A DNA stretch of 64,000 bases from Haliscomenobacter sp040403615 (lineage in GTDB: Bacteria; Bacteroidota; Bacteroidia; Chitinophagales; Saprospiraceae): contig NZ_JBBAKG010000008.1 of NCBI RefSeq assembly GCF_040403615.1, positions 1-64,000 on the forward strand, given 5' to 3'. Positions 49,285 to 57,395 of this stretch are shown here, piece after piece. The notes beneath the pieces are model-generated. The model saw only the letters and a program-made list of their open reading frames with translations, did not search any database and was not told the origin of the DNA. The first letter of the stretch is position 1, and each line of letters opens with the position of its first letter. Position numbers and translations under genes: made by a program.

Positions 49285-51138
49285 TCATTTCTTCAACTCC
49301 AGCACCATCGCCATCCTCCCATTCACCTGCAAACTTTTTCCGAGGGTCAGTGTCTCCCCGGTTAGCACATTCAGTGCGTTGGTTCTTCCCTTGATTGCTT
49401 CAGCATAGTGGTTCAGATCAATCGTTTTGGCTTCGGTGTTTTTGTTCAGGATCACCAAAACCGTCTCGGAGTCGTTGTAGCGACAATAGGTGTAAATGCC
49501 ATTGCTAGGGGCAAAATGTAAGGTTTTGCCATCGTGGATCACACTTTTTTGTTTGCGCCAGTTCAGCATTTTTTTCAAAAAAGACTGGATGCGTACTTGG
49601 TTGGGATTCAAGCCTTCGCCAGTAAATCCGCTGGCGGGATCACCAGCCCAACCGCCGGGGAAATCGCTGCGGATCAAGCCGTGATCGCCGGGTTTGGCGG
49701 TGTTTTGAAGTAAAACTTCGGTGCCATAGTAGAGCTGAGGAATGCCGCGGATGGTCAATAGGTAGGTCAGTGCCATTTGCAGCAAATCGACGTCTTCTTT
49801 CACTTGTGTGAAAAGGCGATCCATGTCGTGGTTTTCCCCAAAAACCATCAGGGCTTGCGGATTGGCGTACACAAAATCATTGGCCAACGCTTCGTAGAGT
49901 TTCACCAAGCCTTTGTCCCATGATTCCGGTTCGACAAGGGACTGGATCAAGGCTTGTTGAAGCGGAAAATCCATGGGGCTTTCGAGGCAGGAGACGTTGC
50001 CATCACTGTTCTTTTTGCCTTGTTGCCAGTATGAAGCAATCAGTGGGTTGGTACTCCACTCCTCCCCGACGATGCTGAAATTGGGATACTCGCGCATGAT
50101 GGAGCAAGACCAGTCTTTCAAAAAAGATTTCGCAGAATACGGATAAGTATCCTGTCTGATCCCCCCCAAACCGAGCGTTTCGATCCACCAGATGCTGTTT
50201 TGGATCAGGAATTTGGCCAGATAGGGATTGTCCTGGTTCAGGTCGGGCATATCGGGTACAAACCAGCCTTTGACCATCAATTTTTTGTCAACTTCTGCGG
50301 CATACAAGTCTTCGTTGGTGGTACGGCGGTGATTGGTCATCTGAATGGAATCTGCATAATTGACCCAGTTTTTGAAGGGCAAATCCTTCATCCACCAGTA
50401 CTGCACTCCTGAGTGGTTAACCACATCGTCTTTGATGAGCTTGATGCCTTTTTGACGGGCTTTGTCCGCCAATTCTTTATACTCAGCCAGGTTGCCAAAG
50501 CGGGGATCTACTTTATAGTAATCGGTGATCGCGTAGCCGTGGTACGACCATTTGGGCATGTTGTTTTCCAACAGTGGAGTTGGCCAAATGGCGGTAATGC
50601 CCAAATCAGCCAGGTAATCCAGGCTATTGATGATGCCTCGAATGTCACCACCGTGGCGGGCATAATCCGACTTGCGATCGATGGTTTTTTCCCTTAGTGT
50701 ATCGCTGAAATCGTTAAGGGGGTCGCCATTGACAAAGCGATCAGGCGTAATCAAATAAATGACATCTTTGGAGGAAAAGCCCATTTGGTTTTGGGCGGCT
50801 TTATTGCGCGGCAGCAGGTTGTAAGTATAGGTTTGAGTAGCCTGTCCTGCTTTTTTGAAGTTGATCTTGAAACTACCCGCCTGGGTGCTGGCAGCAATCA
50901 CCAGGTCTACAAAGAGGTAATTTTTGCTGTCCCCACTGTGCACGGCTTTGATGCTTACGCCGGGATAAGCGAGGCTTGGGGTGGTTTCTCCGATGTTTTT
51001 GCCGCTGATCATCAGTTGCAGTTCCTGATTTTTCATTCCTACCCACCAGTTCATGGGTTCGATTCGGTCAATTTGGGCAAAAAGGCACAGTGCCCACAGG
51101 GACAATACCCCACTGCACATCCATTTCAATCGTGACAT
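49285..51138 (-). CDS. Exported alpha-amylase-family glycoside hydrolase (GH13, cyclomaltodextrinase-like)
   Basis: A 617-residue enzyme with a signal peptide (WMCSGVLSLWALCLFAQ). An N-terminal Ig-like domain (residues about 20-115, typical of neopullulanase/cyclomaltodextrinases) precedes the TIM barrel. Catalytic residues are visible: nucleophile Asp in LGGIRQDTYPYS, acid Glu in SIVGEEWSTNP, third Asp in VFGENHDMDRLF; the DVVNHSG and YHGYAITDYYKVDP motifs belong to the barrel. It should cleave cyclodextrins, pullulan or maltooligosaccharides in the periplasm. The ATG at 51138 gives the signal peptide directly. No sus genes adjoin it. Confidence 0.93.
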   Translation of the reverse strand: MSRLKWMCSGVLSLWALCLFAQIDRIEPMNWWVGMKNQELQLMISGKNIGETTPSLAYPGVSIKAVHSGDSKNYLFVDLVIAASTQAGSFKINFKKAGQATQTYTYNLLPRNKAAQNQMGFSSKDVIYLITPDRFVNGDPLNDFSDTLREKTIDRKSDYARHGGDIRGIINSLDYLADLGITAIWPTPLLENNMPKWSYHGYAITDYYKVDPRFGNLAEYKELADKARQKGIKLIKDDVVNHSGVQYWWMKDLPFKNWVNYADSIQMTNHRRTTNEDLYAAEVDKKLMVKGWFVPDMPDLNQDNPYLAKFLIQNSIWWIETLGLGGIRQDTYPYSAKSFLKDWSCSIMREYPNFSIVGEEWSTNPLIASYWQQGKKNSDGNVSCLESPMDFPLQQALIQSLVEPESWDKGLVKLYEALANDFVYANPQALMVFGENHDMDRLFTQVKEDVDLLQMALTYLLTIRGIPQLYYGTEVLLQNTAKPGDHGLIRSDFPGGWAGDPASGFTGEGLNPNQVRIQSFLKKMLNWRKQKSVIHDGKTLHFAPSNGIYTYCRYNDSETVLVILNKNTEAKTIDLNHYAEAIKGRTNALNVLTGETLTLGKSLQVNGRMAMVLELKK

Positions 51139-51211
51139 TGCTAATCTGTTTAGATCCCATGAGGATGAGTCATGGGAGTAAGTTTCAGGCAGCAAAATAG
51201 TATAAATACAG

Positions 51212-51248
51212 AAAAAGCATCAAGAACGATTTGTCCTTGATGCTTTTT
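51212..51248. terminator. Terminator after dnaA
   Basis: AAAAAGCATCAAG (51212-51224) pairs perfectly with 51236-51248 around an 11-nt loop, with U tract on the minus strand. It lies between the dnaA stop and the amylase start on the same strand. Confidence 0.85.
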
Positions 51249-51273
51249 AACATAAAAAATAAAGCTGACGAGA

Positions 51274-52740
51274 TTATTTCTCACTCAAGCTCATGCGGAT
51301 TTTCTTTTCCAGATCGCTCACGGTCTCTTTGAAAAACGGATCGGTCTCCATCAAATCCTGGACGGTGCGGCAAGAATAAATCACGGTGCTGTGGTCCCGA
51401 CCACCGAAAACTTCGCCGAGTGCCTTTAAGGAACGGTCGGTCATGTTTTTGGCCAGGTACATGCTGAGTTGGCGCGCAATAACGATGGATCGTTTGCGGG
51501 TTTTGCCGTTAAGGGTTTCTACGGGAACTTTGAAGTGATCCGCTACGAGTTTTTGGATGAACTCGACGGTGATTTCTTTATTGATTTCGGTCACAAAATT
51601 CCGCACCACTTCTTTAGCCAAATCGATGTCGATCTCGCGGCGATTAAGTGAAGACTGGGCGATCAAGCTGATCAATACGCCTTCCAGTTCGCGGATGTTG
51701 TTTTTGATGTTGTAGCAAATGAACTCGGTTACGTCCTGCGCGATTTCTACGCCCTCTTTCATCATCTTGTGTTCAAGGATGGCGATTCTTGTTTCAAGGT
51801 CGGGAGCTTGAACATCAGCAGAAAGGCCCCATTTGAAACGAGAAATCAGGCGTTCTTCCATATCCTGTAAATCTTTCGGAGGGCGGTCGGCTGTCAGGAT
51901 AATTTGTTTGCCGTTTTGGTGCAGCTGGTTGAAAATGTGGAAAAAGATGTCTTGGGTCTTTTTCTTTCCTTCCAAAAACTGGATGTCATCCACAATCAAC
52001 ACATCGATGAGCTGGTAAAAAGTAACCACATCATTGATGGCATTGTTTTTGATGCCCGCGATGATCTGGTTGGTAAATTTTTCTGCAGAAACGTAAAGCA
52101 CGGTTTTGGTAGGAAACTTTTCCAGAATCTCATTGCCGATTGCCTGCGCAAGGTGGGTTTTGCCCAAGCCAACGTTGCCAAAAATGACCAGCGGGTTGAA
52201 GGACGTTTGTCCAGGTTTGCGCGAAATAGCATAGCCAGCCGAACGCGCCAGACGGTTGCAATCGCCTTCGATGTAATTGTCGAAGCGATAGTTGGGGTTC
52301 AGTTGTGGATCTACCCGCATCTTTTTAATCCCTGGTATTACAAAGGGATTTTTGATGGAATCGGTGTCCACATTATTGTAGTAAGGAAGTTGCTCAGAAA
52401 TAGAAAATGTACTACTGTTCGTTTGGGCTTTTTCAAAGCTTCCATTCGAAATAGCAATGTGTTTACGTTTCTCCTCTTCACGCGAGTCGTTCACCAAAAT
52501 TTGGTATTCCAGGCGACCCTTATCACCCAGTTGACTGCGGATACTTGTTTTGAGTAGCGACACATAGTGCTCTTCCAACCATTCATAGAAGTACTTGTTG
52601 GGTACTTGAATGGTCAGCGCGTTTCCATCAAGCCTAATGGCTTTGATGGGCTCAAACCAAGTCCTGAATGCCTGCATGTTAACATTGTTGCGAATGTTTT
52701 GCAGACAGCTCTCCCACACTGTAGCATGATCTTTAACCAT
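51274..52740 (-). CDS. dnaA: Chromosomal replication initiator protein DnaA
   Basis: The 488-residue initiator ATPase. Domain I (WESCLQNIRNNVNMQAFRTWF) loads DnaB-type helicase. The AAA+ domain has NPNYRFDNYIEGDCNRLARSAGYAI, Walker A FGNVGLGKTHL, Walker B VLIVDDIQFLEGKKKTQ and a sensor region. Domain IV ends with the DNA-binding signature GGRDHSTVIYSCRTVQDLMETD. ATG at 52740, preceded by GGAGA; a TTG 11 codons earlier is unlikely. One perfect DnaA box is found upstream. dnaN is not next to it. Confidence 0.97.
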   Translation of the reverse strand: MVKDHATVWESCLQNIRNNVNMQAFRTWFEPIKAIRLDGNALTIQVPNKYFYEWLEEHYVSLLKTSIRSQLGDKGRLEYQILVNDSREEEKRKHIAISNGSFEKAQTNSSTFSISEQLPYYNNVDTDSIKNPFVIPGIKKMRVDPQLNPNYRFDNYIEGDCNRLARSAGYAISRKPGQTSFNPLVIFGNVGLGKTHLAQAIGNEILEKFPTKTVLYVSAEKFTNQIIAGIKNNAINDVVTFYQLIDVLIVDDIQFLEGKKKTQDIFFHIFNQLHQNGKQIILTADRPPKDLQDMEERLISRFKWGLSADVQAPDLETRIAILEHKMMKEGVEIAQDVTEFICYNIKNNIRELEGVLISLIAQSSLNRREIDIDLAKEVVRNFVTEINKEITVEFIQKLVADHFKVPVETLNGKTRKRSIVIARQLSMYLAKNMTDRSLKALGEVFGGRDHSTVIYSCRTVQDLMETDPFFKETVSDLEKKIRMSLSEK

Positions 52741-53098
52741 TCTCCAGAATCTTTCGCCAATAGCGTTATACAATAAATAGTCTCAATTTGTAATAGAGAG
52801 CGTATCAGTAAGTTAGTAAAAATGTATAGTTTGAGTAAATGCGTTAGCATTACATCTAGTTCAAACCGTTCCCTTCATCGGAGGAATACAAAGATGGAAA
52901 AAAGAATCGGTTTAGGAAAATCCGTTCGTCGACTTTTTTCTTTTTAGGAGGGCCAAAAAAGTGGAACTGCCTGTAAACCTTTGGGTCTGGGCGCAAATAT
53001 TTTTTTTGGGCTTATACACATCTCGCTCTTTTCTTCCCGCTATTTTTTTGTTCAAAATTTTTTGTTGCTGACCGTAGCTTCATTTGGTATTTGTTGGA
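52741..53098. other. 358-bp region upstream of dnaA with a single DnaA box
   Basis: AT-rich intergenic stretch between dnaA and the LacI gene. It holds TTATACACA at 53012-53020, one exact match to the DnaA box TTATNCACA, followed by T-rich runs such as TATTTTTTTG. Only one box was found, so autoregulation or a weak origin signal is possible, but an oriC call is not supported. No gene seen. Confidence 0.4.
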
Positions 53099-54169
53099 TT
53101 AGTTTCCCAATTCTCTTTTCGTGTAATAGGCAGCATTCTCGGCTACTACAATGTCCAATGGCAGGTGTTGTACTCTAGGCAATTGTTTCTTAAAAATGAA
53201 ATAATCGGTCAGATTTTTTATGGCCGAATACCCCTGATAGTTAGCGTTTTGATTGATCAAAAAATCAACTTTACCCATTTGTAAAAACTTCAGATTGTTG
53301 GGTATTAGATCGAAGCCCAGAATCCGCAGTTGATCAAACGGGTGGCCTTCCAGCGCCTCTACCAGTTTATAAGCCCTTGAGTTGCTCACAAAAACTGCTT
53401 TGATGTTTTTATACTGTTGGAAAAGATTATACAACTGCGCTTTCAAGAATTCTGGAGCATCAAATTCTTCTACATCCTGTCGATGAATTGGAAAATTGAT
53501 GAGTTTATTTTGGCTAAAATAGTGGCGCAGCCCTCGTTCCTTATCCATCAAGTGCTTGGCGTTGGCGGTTTCTTTGTCCAAATTCAGCAGTAAAATTGCC
53601 CCAGGGCCATCCATGGCAAATTGCAACAATTTACCTGCAAGAACGCCACTTTGGTAGGAATCTTGTCCAATGTACGACATGACTTGTGGATGCTCGACGT
53701 CGGTATTGATGAGGATGGTCGGGATTTGTGCTTCGGCGCAATGATCCAAAATCAGCAGGGATTCCTTCAGGAAAATGGGGGGGAAAACCAGGGCATCGGG
53801 TTTCTGCGCGATTAATTCTAGTGCTTTGTTCTGGAAATCCTGGGGATTAAACAAGTCGAACATTTGCTCGCCCAGTACAACACCATAATGCTTCACCGCG
53901 CGTTGCGCCCTGCGCATTCCCAACAGCGGCTGATCCCAGTATGGATCGCTGTGCAATGCTGGCATCAACACGCCCATGGTCAAGATGCGATTGAATGCCA
54001 GGGTACTTGCAATTAAATTGGGTTCAAAATTAAGGTCTTGCATCACCTGCAATACTTTTTCCTTGACCTCCACAGAAACTCGCCCACGATCATGGATGAC
54101 TCGATCAACCGTTCCCGTTGAAACCCCCGCTTGCGCCGCAATGTCTTTTATGGTTGTCCTTTTGTTCAT
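53099..54169 (-). CDS. LacI-family transcriptional regulator of the amino-sugar operon
   Basis: A 356-residue repressor. The N-terminal helix-turn-helix TTIKDIAAQAGVSTGTVDRVIH and hinge helix NFEPNLIASTLA lead into a periplasmic-binding-protein-like sugar-sensing domain. It is divergent from a ROK kinase, NagB-PIG-L and GH20 operon. Three copies of a palindrome lie between the two start codons: one overlaps its own promoter, so autorepression is likely. The effector is probably GlcNAc, chitobiose or a phosphate of them, by context. The ATG at 54169 is chosen; a TTG just before is equally open. Confidence 0.9.
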   Translation of the reverse strand: MNKRTTIKDIAAQAGVSTGTVDRVIHDRGRVSVEVKEKVLQVMQDLNFEPNLIASTLAFNRILTMGVLMPALHSDPYWDQPLLGMRRAQRAVKHYGVVLGEQMFDLFNPQDFQNKALELIAQKPDALVFPPIFLKESLLILDHCAEAQIPTILINTDVEHPQVMSYIGQDSYQSGVLAGKLLQFAMDGPGAILLLNLDKETANAKHLMDKERGLRHYFSQNKLINFPIHRQDVEEFDAPEFLKAQLYNLFQQYKNIKAVFVSNSRAYKLVEALEGHPFDQLRILGFDLIPNNLKFLQMGKVDFLINQNANYQGYSAIKNLTDYFIFKKQLPRVQHLPLDIVVAENAAYYTKRELGN

Positions 54170-54206
54170 CAACTAATTTGAAAAAAATTCAGAATATAAT
54201 TTTAGG

Positions 54207-54218
54207 GTGTGCGCACAC
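54207..54218. promoter_or_regulatory. Operator O1 for the LacI regulator
   Basis: Perfect palindrome GTGTGCGCACAC. On the minus strand it lies immediately downstream of the TATCTTTG -7 box of the regulator gene, where it would cover the transcription start. Confidence 0.75.
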
Positions 54219-54219
54219 G

Positions 54220-54227
54220 CAAAGATA
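54220..54227 (-). promoter_or_regulatory. Bacteroidota -7 box for the LacI-family regulator gene
   Basis: TATCTTTG on the minus strand matches TAnnTTTG, 50 bp before the ATG at 54169, and abuts operator O1. Confidence 0.6.
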
Positions 54228-54238
54228 GAAAAAAGTCT

Positions 54239-54250
54239 GTTCGCGCAAAC
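54239..54250. promoter_or_regulatory. Degenerate middle operator O2
   Basis: GTTCGCGCAAAC matches 9 of 12 positions of the perfect palindrome and keeps its GCGC core. Its centre lies 32 bp from O1 and 31 bp from O3, i.e. about three helical turns from each. The spacing makes it a credible weaker site for the same repressor. Confidence 0.45.
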
Positions 54251-54269
54251 TTTAAAAATTTTTCACTGC

Positions 54270-54281
54270 GTGTGCGCACAC
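54270..54281. promoter_or_regulatory. Operator O3 for the LacI regulator
   Basis: Second perfect GTGTGCGCACAC, centre 63 bp (about six helical turns) from O1. It lies 17 bp before the ROK -7 box, over the expected -33 region, so binding should repress the amino-sugar operon. Confidence 0.75.
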
Positions 54282-54298
54282 ACAATCAAAAAATAACC

Positions 54299-54306
54299 TA
54301 CCTTTG
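54299..54306 (+). promoter_or_regulatory. Bacteroidota -7 box for the ROK/nagB/GH20 operon
   Basis: TACCTTTG matches TAnnTTTG, 56 bp upstream of the TTG start at 54363 and just downstream of operator O3. Confidence 0.6.
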
Positions 54307-54362
54307 CCTCAAGATGAGAAAATAGCGCTGAAGCGTACTATTTTGCCTCAACAACCACGAAA

Positions 54363-55328
54363 TTGAACGTTCAAGTGAAAAACAATGCAGTAATTGGGAT
54401 TGATATTGGCGGAACAGGTACCAAGTTGGCCATAATAGATTCGGCTGGTCAAATATTGGAGCGCAGCAGTTTTAACACCCAGGCTCAAAGAGGTGGCGAA
54501 AAGTTTATTGCGGCCATTACCAATTCAGTTTTGGAATTGCAGCAGCGGATGAGCGATACGCATACGATCATTGGTATTGGCATTGGCGCCCCTGCCTGCG
54601 ACGAGCTTTCCGGAACAATTACAGGTGCGGCAAATCTGCCTTTTACGGAAACCCTTCCGGTTCGACAATTGGTCGAAGAGCAATGTGGACTGCCCACTCG
54701 GCTGGCCAACGATGCCAATGTTGCAGCCATCGGCGAAGGCCAATTTGGCGGAGCCAAAGGCATGAACAATTATGCATTGGTGACCTTGGGAACGGGCTTG
54801 GGTTCAGGGGTGATCGTGGATGGCAAAGTAGTGATTGGCAACCATGGACTGGCCAGTGAATTTGGGCATACGTTTGTGGTACGGGATGGTCGCAAATGTG
54901 GCTGTGGTCAAAACGGCTGCCTCGAAACCTATGTCTCCGCCACCGGAATCAAGCGCACGGTTTTTGAACTGATTTGCCAAACGACCTACGATAGCCCTTT
55001 GCGCAATTACAGCTTCCATCAGTTGAGTGCACGAGACATCACTCAGGCCGCTCAGGATGGCGACTTTTTGGCGCAGGAAGCTTTTCGGCTCACTGGAGAA
55101 ATGTTGGGCTACAAAATCGCCGACCTCATTGTACTGTTTGACCCACAGGCTGTTTTTTTAGCGGGTGGCCTAGCCTTGGCCGGATCCCTGATTTTGGACC
55201 CCGCCAAGAAAAGCCTCGAAAAGCATACCATCGCGATGTTTAAAGGCAAATCGGAACTGAAGCTTTCTGAACTCGGCAGTGAAGACGCTGCCTTGTTGGG
55301 AGCAGCATCCTTGATTTATCGACGCTGA
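54363..55328 (+). CDS. ROK-family sugar kinase
   Basis: A 321-residue kinase with the ROK ATP motif GIDIGGTGTKLAIIDSAG, the ANDANVAAIGEGQFGGAKG segment, TLGTGLGSGVIVDGKVV and the zinc-binding GHTFVVRDGRKCGCGQNGCLETYVS with its Cys residues. Members are glucokinases, N-acetylmannosamine or N-acetylglucosamine kinases. As first gene of an operon with NagB-PIG-L and GH20, GlcNAc is the best guess for substrate. Start is TTG at 54363; GTG four codons later is the only alternative and no in-frame ATG precedes the core. Confidence 0.9.
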   Translation: MNVQVKNNAVIGIDIGGTGTKLAIIDSAGQILERSSFNTQAQRGGEKFIAAITNSVLELQQRMSDTHTIIGIGIGAPACDELSGTITGAANLPFTETLPVRQLVEEQCGLPTRLANDANVAAIGEGQFGGAKGMNNYALVTLGTGLGSGVIVDGKVVIGNHGLASEFGHTFVVRDGRKCGCGQNGCLETYVSATGIKRTVFELICQTTYDSPLRNYSFHQLSARDITQAAQDGDFLAQEAFRLTGEMLGYKIADLIVLFDPQAVFLAGGLALAGSLILDPAKKSLEKHTIAMFKGKSELKLSELGSEDAALLGAASLIYRR

Positions 55329-55376
55329 AAGTACTTACAATATTCAACCGTTAAAAAACCTGAAAAACCGTTCCAT

Positions 55377-57296
55377 ATGGACTTTCTTAAATACCAACTC
55401 AAGTCGGTAGAAAAAATCCCGACAAAAGTTTGGGCAGATGCCCGCGAAGGCTCAAAGCACGTAGCCCAAACCATTGCTTTGGCCATTCGTCAAAGGCAAC
55501 AGGAAGGTGAAAACATTGTATTGGGCCTCGCTACTGGCTCCTCCCCTATCCAGGTGTACCAGGAATTGGTACGACTGCACAAAGAGGAAGGCTTGAGTTT
55601 CAAGAACGTAATTACCTTCAACCTCGATGAGTATTACCCAATGAAGCCGGATGCACAACAAAGTTATGTGCGTTTTATGCGCGAATACCTTTTTGACCAC
55701 ATCGACATCAAGAAAGAGAACATACATATCCCTGACGGTACGCTGCCCATTGATCAGGTGGAAGAATATTGCCGCCAGTACGACAAGCAAATAGAATTGC
55801 TGGGAGGCATCGATATTCAATTGCTGGGTATTGGCCGCACCGGACACATTGGTTTCAACGAACCGGGATCGTGGGACACTTCCGATACCCGCATGGTGCG
55901 GCTAGATGCCCTGACCCGCCGGGACGCCCTCAAAGACTTCCCCAATGAGGAAGATGTGCCTTACCGCGCCATGACCATGGGAATTCGGTCTATTCTCAAG
56001 GCCAAGTCCATTCACTTGTTGGCCTGGGGGCAGCACAAAGCCGAGGTGGTTAGAAAAGCAGTTGAAGATGAGATTACCCCTTCGGTACCTTCCTCTTTTT
56101 TGCAAAAACACCCCAACACCCGTTTTCATGTAGATTCTGGTGCAGCGGAAGAATTGACCAAGTACCAATCCCCCTGGTTGATTGGCATTTGCAACTGGGA
56201 CGATGACCTGATTTGCAAAGCGGTCATTTGGCTGTCGCAAAAAGTAGGCAAGCCGATCCTTAAACTCACCAGTGAGGACTACAACGAACACGGCTTGAGT
56301 GATTTGACGCTGGAATATGCCGCAGCATACGAGATCAATATCAAGATTTTCAACCGTTTGCAGCATACCATCACCGGGTGGCCAGGTGGCAAGCCCAATG
56401 CCGATGACTCTACCCGTCCAGAACGTGCCAAACCGGCCAAGAAGCGGGTGATCATCTTTAGTCCACACCCAGATGACGACGTCATTTCGATGGGCGGAAC
56501 TTTTTTGCGCCTCGTTGAGCAAGGACACGACGTACACGTAGCTTATCAAACTTCGGGCAACATTGCGGTACACGATTACGATGCCTTGCGTTTTGTGGAG
56601 TTTTTGCAGGAATACAATGAATCTGGGGCCAACAATGGCCACAAGGAAGATTTGGCCAAAAACTACAAGAAGATCCTGAAGTTTTTGCACAATAAGAAGT
56701 CGGACGAAATGGACATTGCCGAGTTGCGCTCTGTAAAAGGACTCATCCGTAGAGGTGAAGCCCGTGCCGGAGCTCGCTCTTGTGGTCTAGACGACGAACA
56801 CATCCATTTCCTCGATTTGCCATTTTATGAAACAGGTCGCACCAGAAAAAATCCGGTTGGCGAAGATGATGTAAAGATCATCAACGAACTAATGGCCAAA
56901 ATCAAACCGCATCAGGTGTTCGCAGCAGGCGACCTGGCCGATCCACACGGTACCCACCGGGTTTGTTTGGATGCGATCTTCATGTCTTTCGAAGCGCTGA
57001 AAGAAGAAGCATGGATGAAAGATTGCTGGTTGTGGTTGTACCGGGGTGCTTGGCACGAATGGTCTACCCACGAAATTGAAATGGCGGTGCCGATCAGTCC
57101 AGAGCAGTTGCTCAAAAAGCGCCGGGCCATCTTTATGCACCAGTCGCAAAAAGACCGTCCACCATTCCCTGGCAATGATGAACGGGAGTTTTGGCAACGC
57201 GCCGAAGACCGCAACCGGGATACGGCTCATATTTACCGCCAACTGGGTTTGGCAGAGTACGAAGCAATTGAAGCATTCCGCCGCTGGAAGTTTTAA
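55377..57296 (+). CDS. nagB: Glucosamine-6-phosphate deaminase fused to PIG-L deacetylase domain
   Basis: A 639-residue two-domain enzyme. Residues 1 to about 300 are NagB: LGLATGSSPIQVYQELVRLH, FNLDEYYPM, GIGRTGHIGFNEPGS with the ring-opening His. Residues from about 357 (RVIIFSPHPDDDVISMGG) are a PIG-L/LmbE zinc deacetylase domain with the HPDDD motif and the later AGDLADPHGTHR His. Joined, the two could deacetylate and then deaminate GlcNAc-6-phosphate to fructose-6-phosphate; no separate nagA is seen. Follows the ROK kinase by 48 bp. Confidence 0.92.
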   Translation: MDFLKYQLKSVEKIPTKVWADAREGSKHVAQTIALAIRQRQQEGENIVLGLATGSSPIQVYQELVRLHKEEGLSFKNVITFNLDEYYPMKPDAQQSYVRFMREYLFDHIDIKKENIHIPDGTLPIDQVEEYCRQYDKQIELLGGIDIQLLGIGRTGHIGFNEPGSWDTSDTRMVRLDALTRRDALKDFPNEEDVPYRAMTMGIRSILKAKSIHLLAWGQHKAEVVRKAVEDEITPSVPSSFLQKHPNTRFHVDSGAAEELTKYQSPWLIGICNWDDDLICKAVIWLSQKVGKPILKLTSEDYNEHGLSDLTLEYAAAYEINIKIFNRLQHTITGWPGGKPNADDSTRPERAKPAKKRVIIFSPHPDDDVISMGGTFLRLVEQGHDVHVAYQTSGNIAVHDYDALRFVEFLQEYNESGANNGHKEDLAKNYKKILKFLHNKKSDEMDIAELRSVKGLIRRGEARAGARSCGLDDEHIHFLDLPFYETGRTRKNPVGEDDVKIINELMAKIKPHQVFAAGDLADPHGTHRVCLDAIFMSFEALKEEAWMKDCWLWLYRGAWHEWSTHEIEMAVPISPEQLLKKRRAIFMHQSQKDRPPFPGNDEREFWQRAEDRNRDTAHIYRQLGLAEYEAIEAFRRWKF

Positions 57297-57317
57297 TGTC
57301 TGTATAGATCTCATTAT

Positions 57318-57349
57318 AAGTAGGGACGTGATAAATCGCGTCTCTACTT
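57318..57349. repeat. 32-bp palindrome in the nagB-GH20 gap
   Basis: AAGTAGGGACGTGAT (57318-57332), two bases, then ATCGCGTCTCTACTT (57335-57349): 15-bp arms with two G-T-type mismatches. This GTAGGGACGTGAT/ATCGCGTCTCTAC core looks like a dispersed palindrome rather than a terminator. Confidence 0.6.
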
Positions 57350-57395
57350 AACCTATTTTAGACTACGCCCGAGCGATTTTTTTAAACCAGATTGC

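Noticed and set aside
53012..53020. Origin of replication at dnaA
   Set aside because: Only one DnaA box was found, with no cluster of boxes or DNA-unwinding element that I can support.
55902..56690. Minus-strand frame of 262 codons
   Set aside because: It overlaps the NagB-PIG-L gene entirely and has no recognisable domain.
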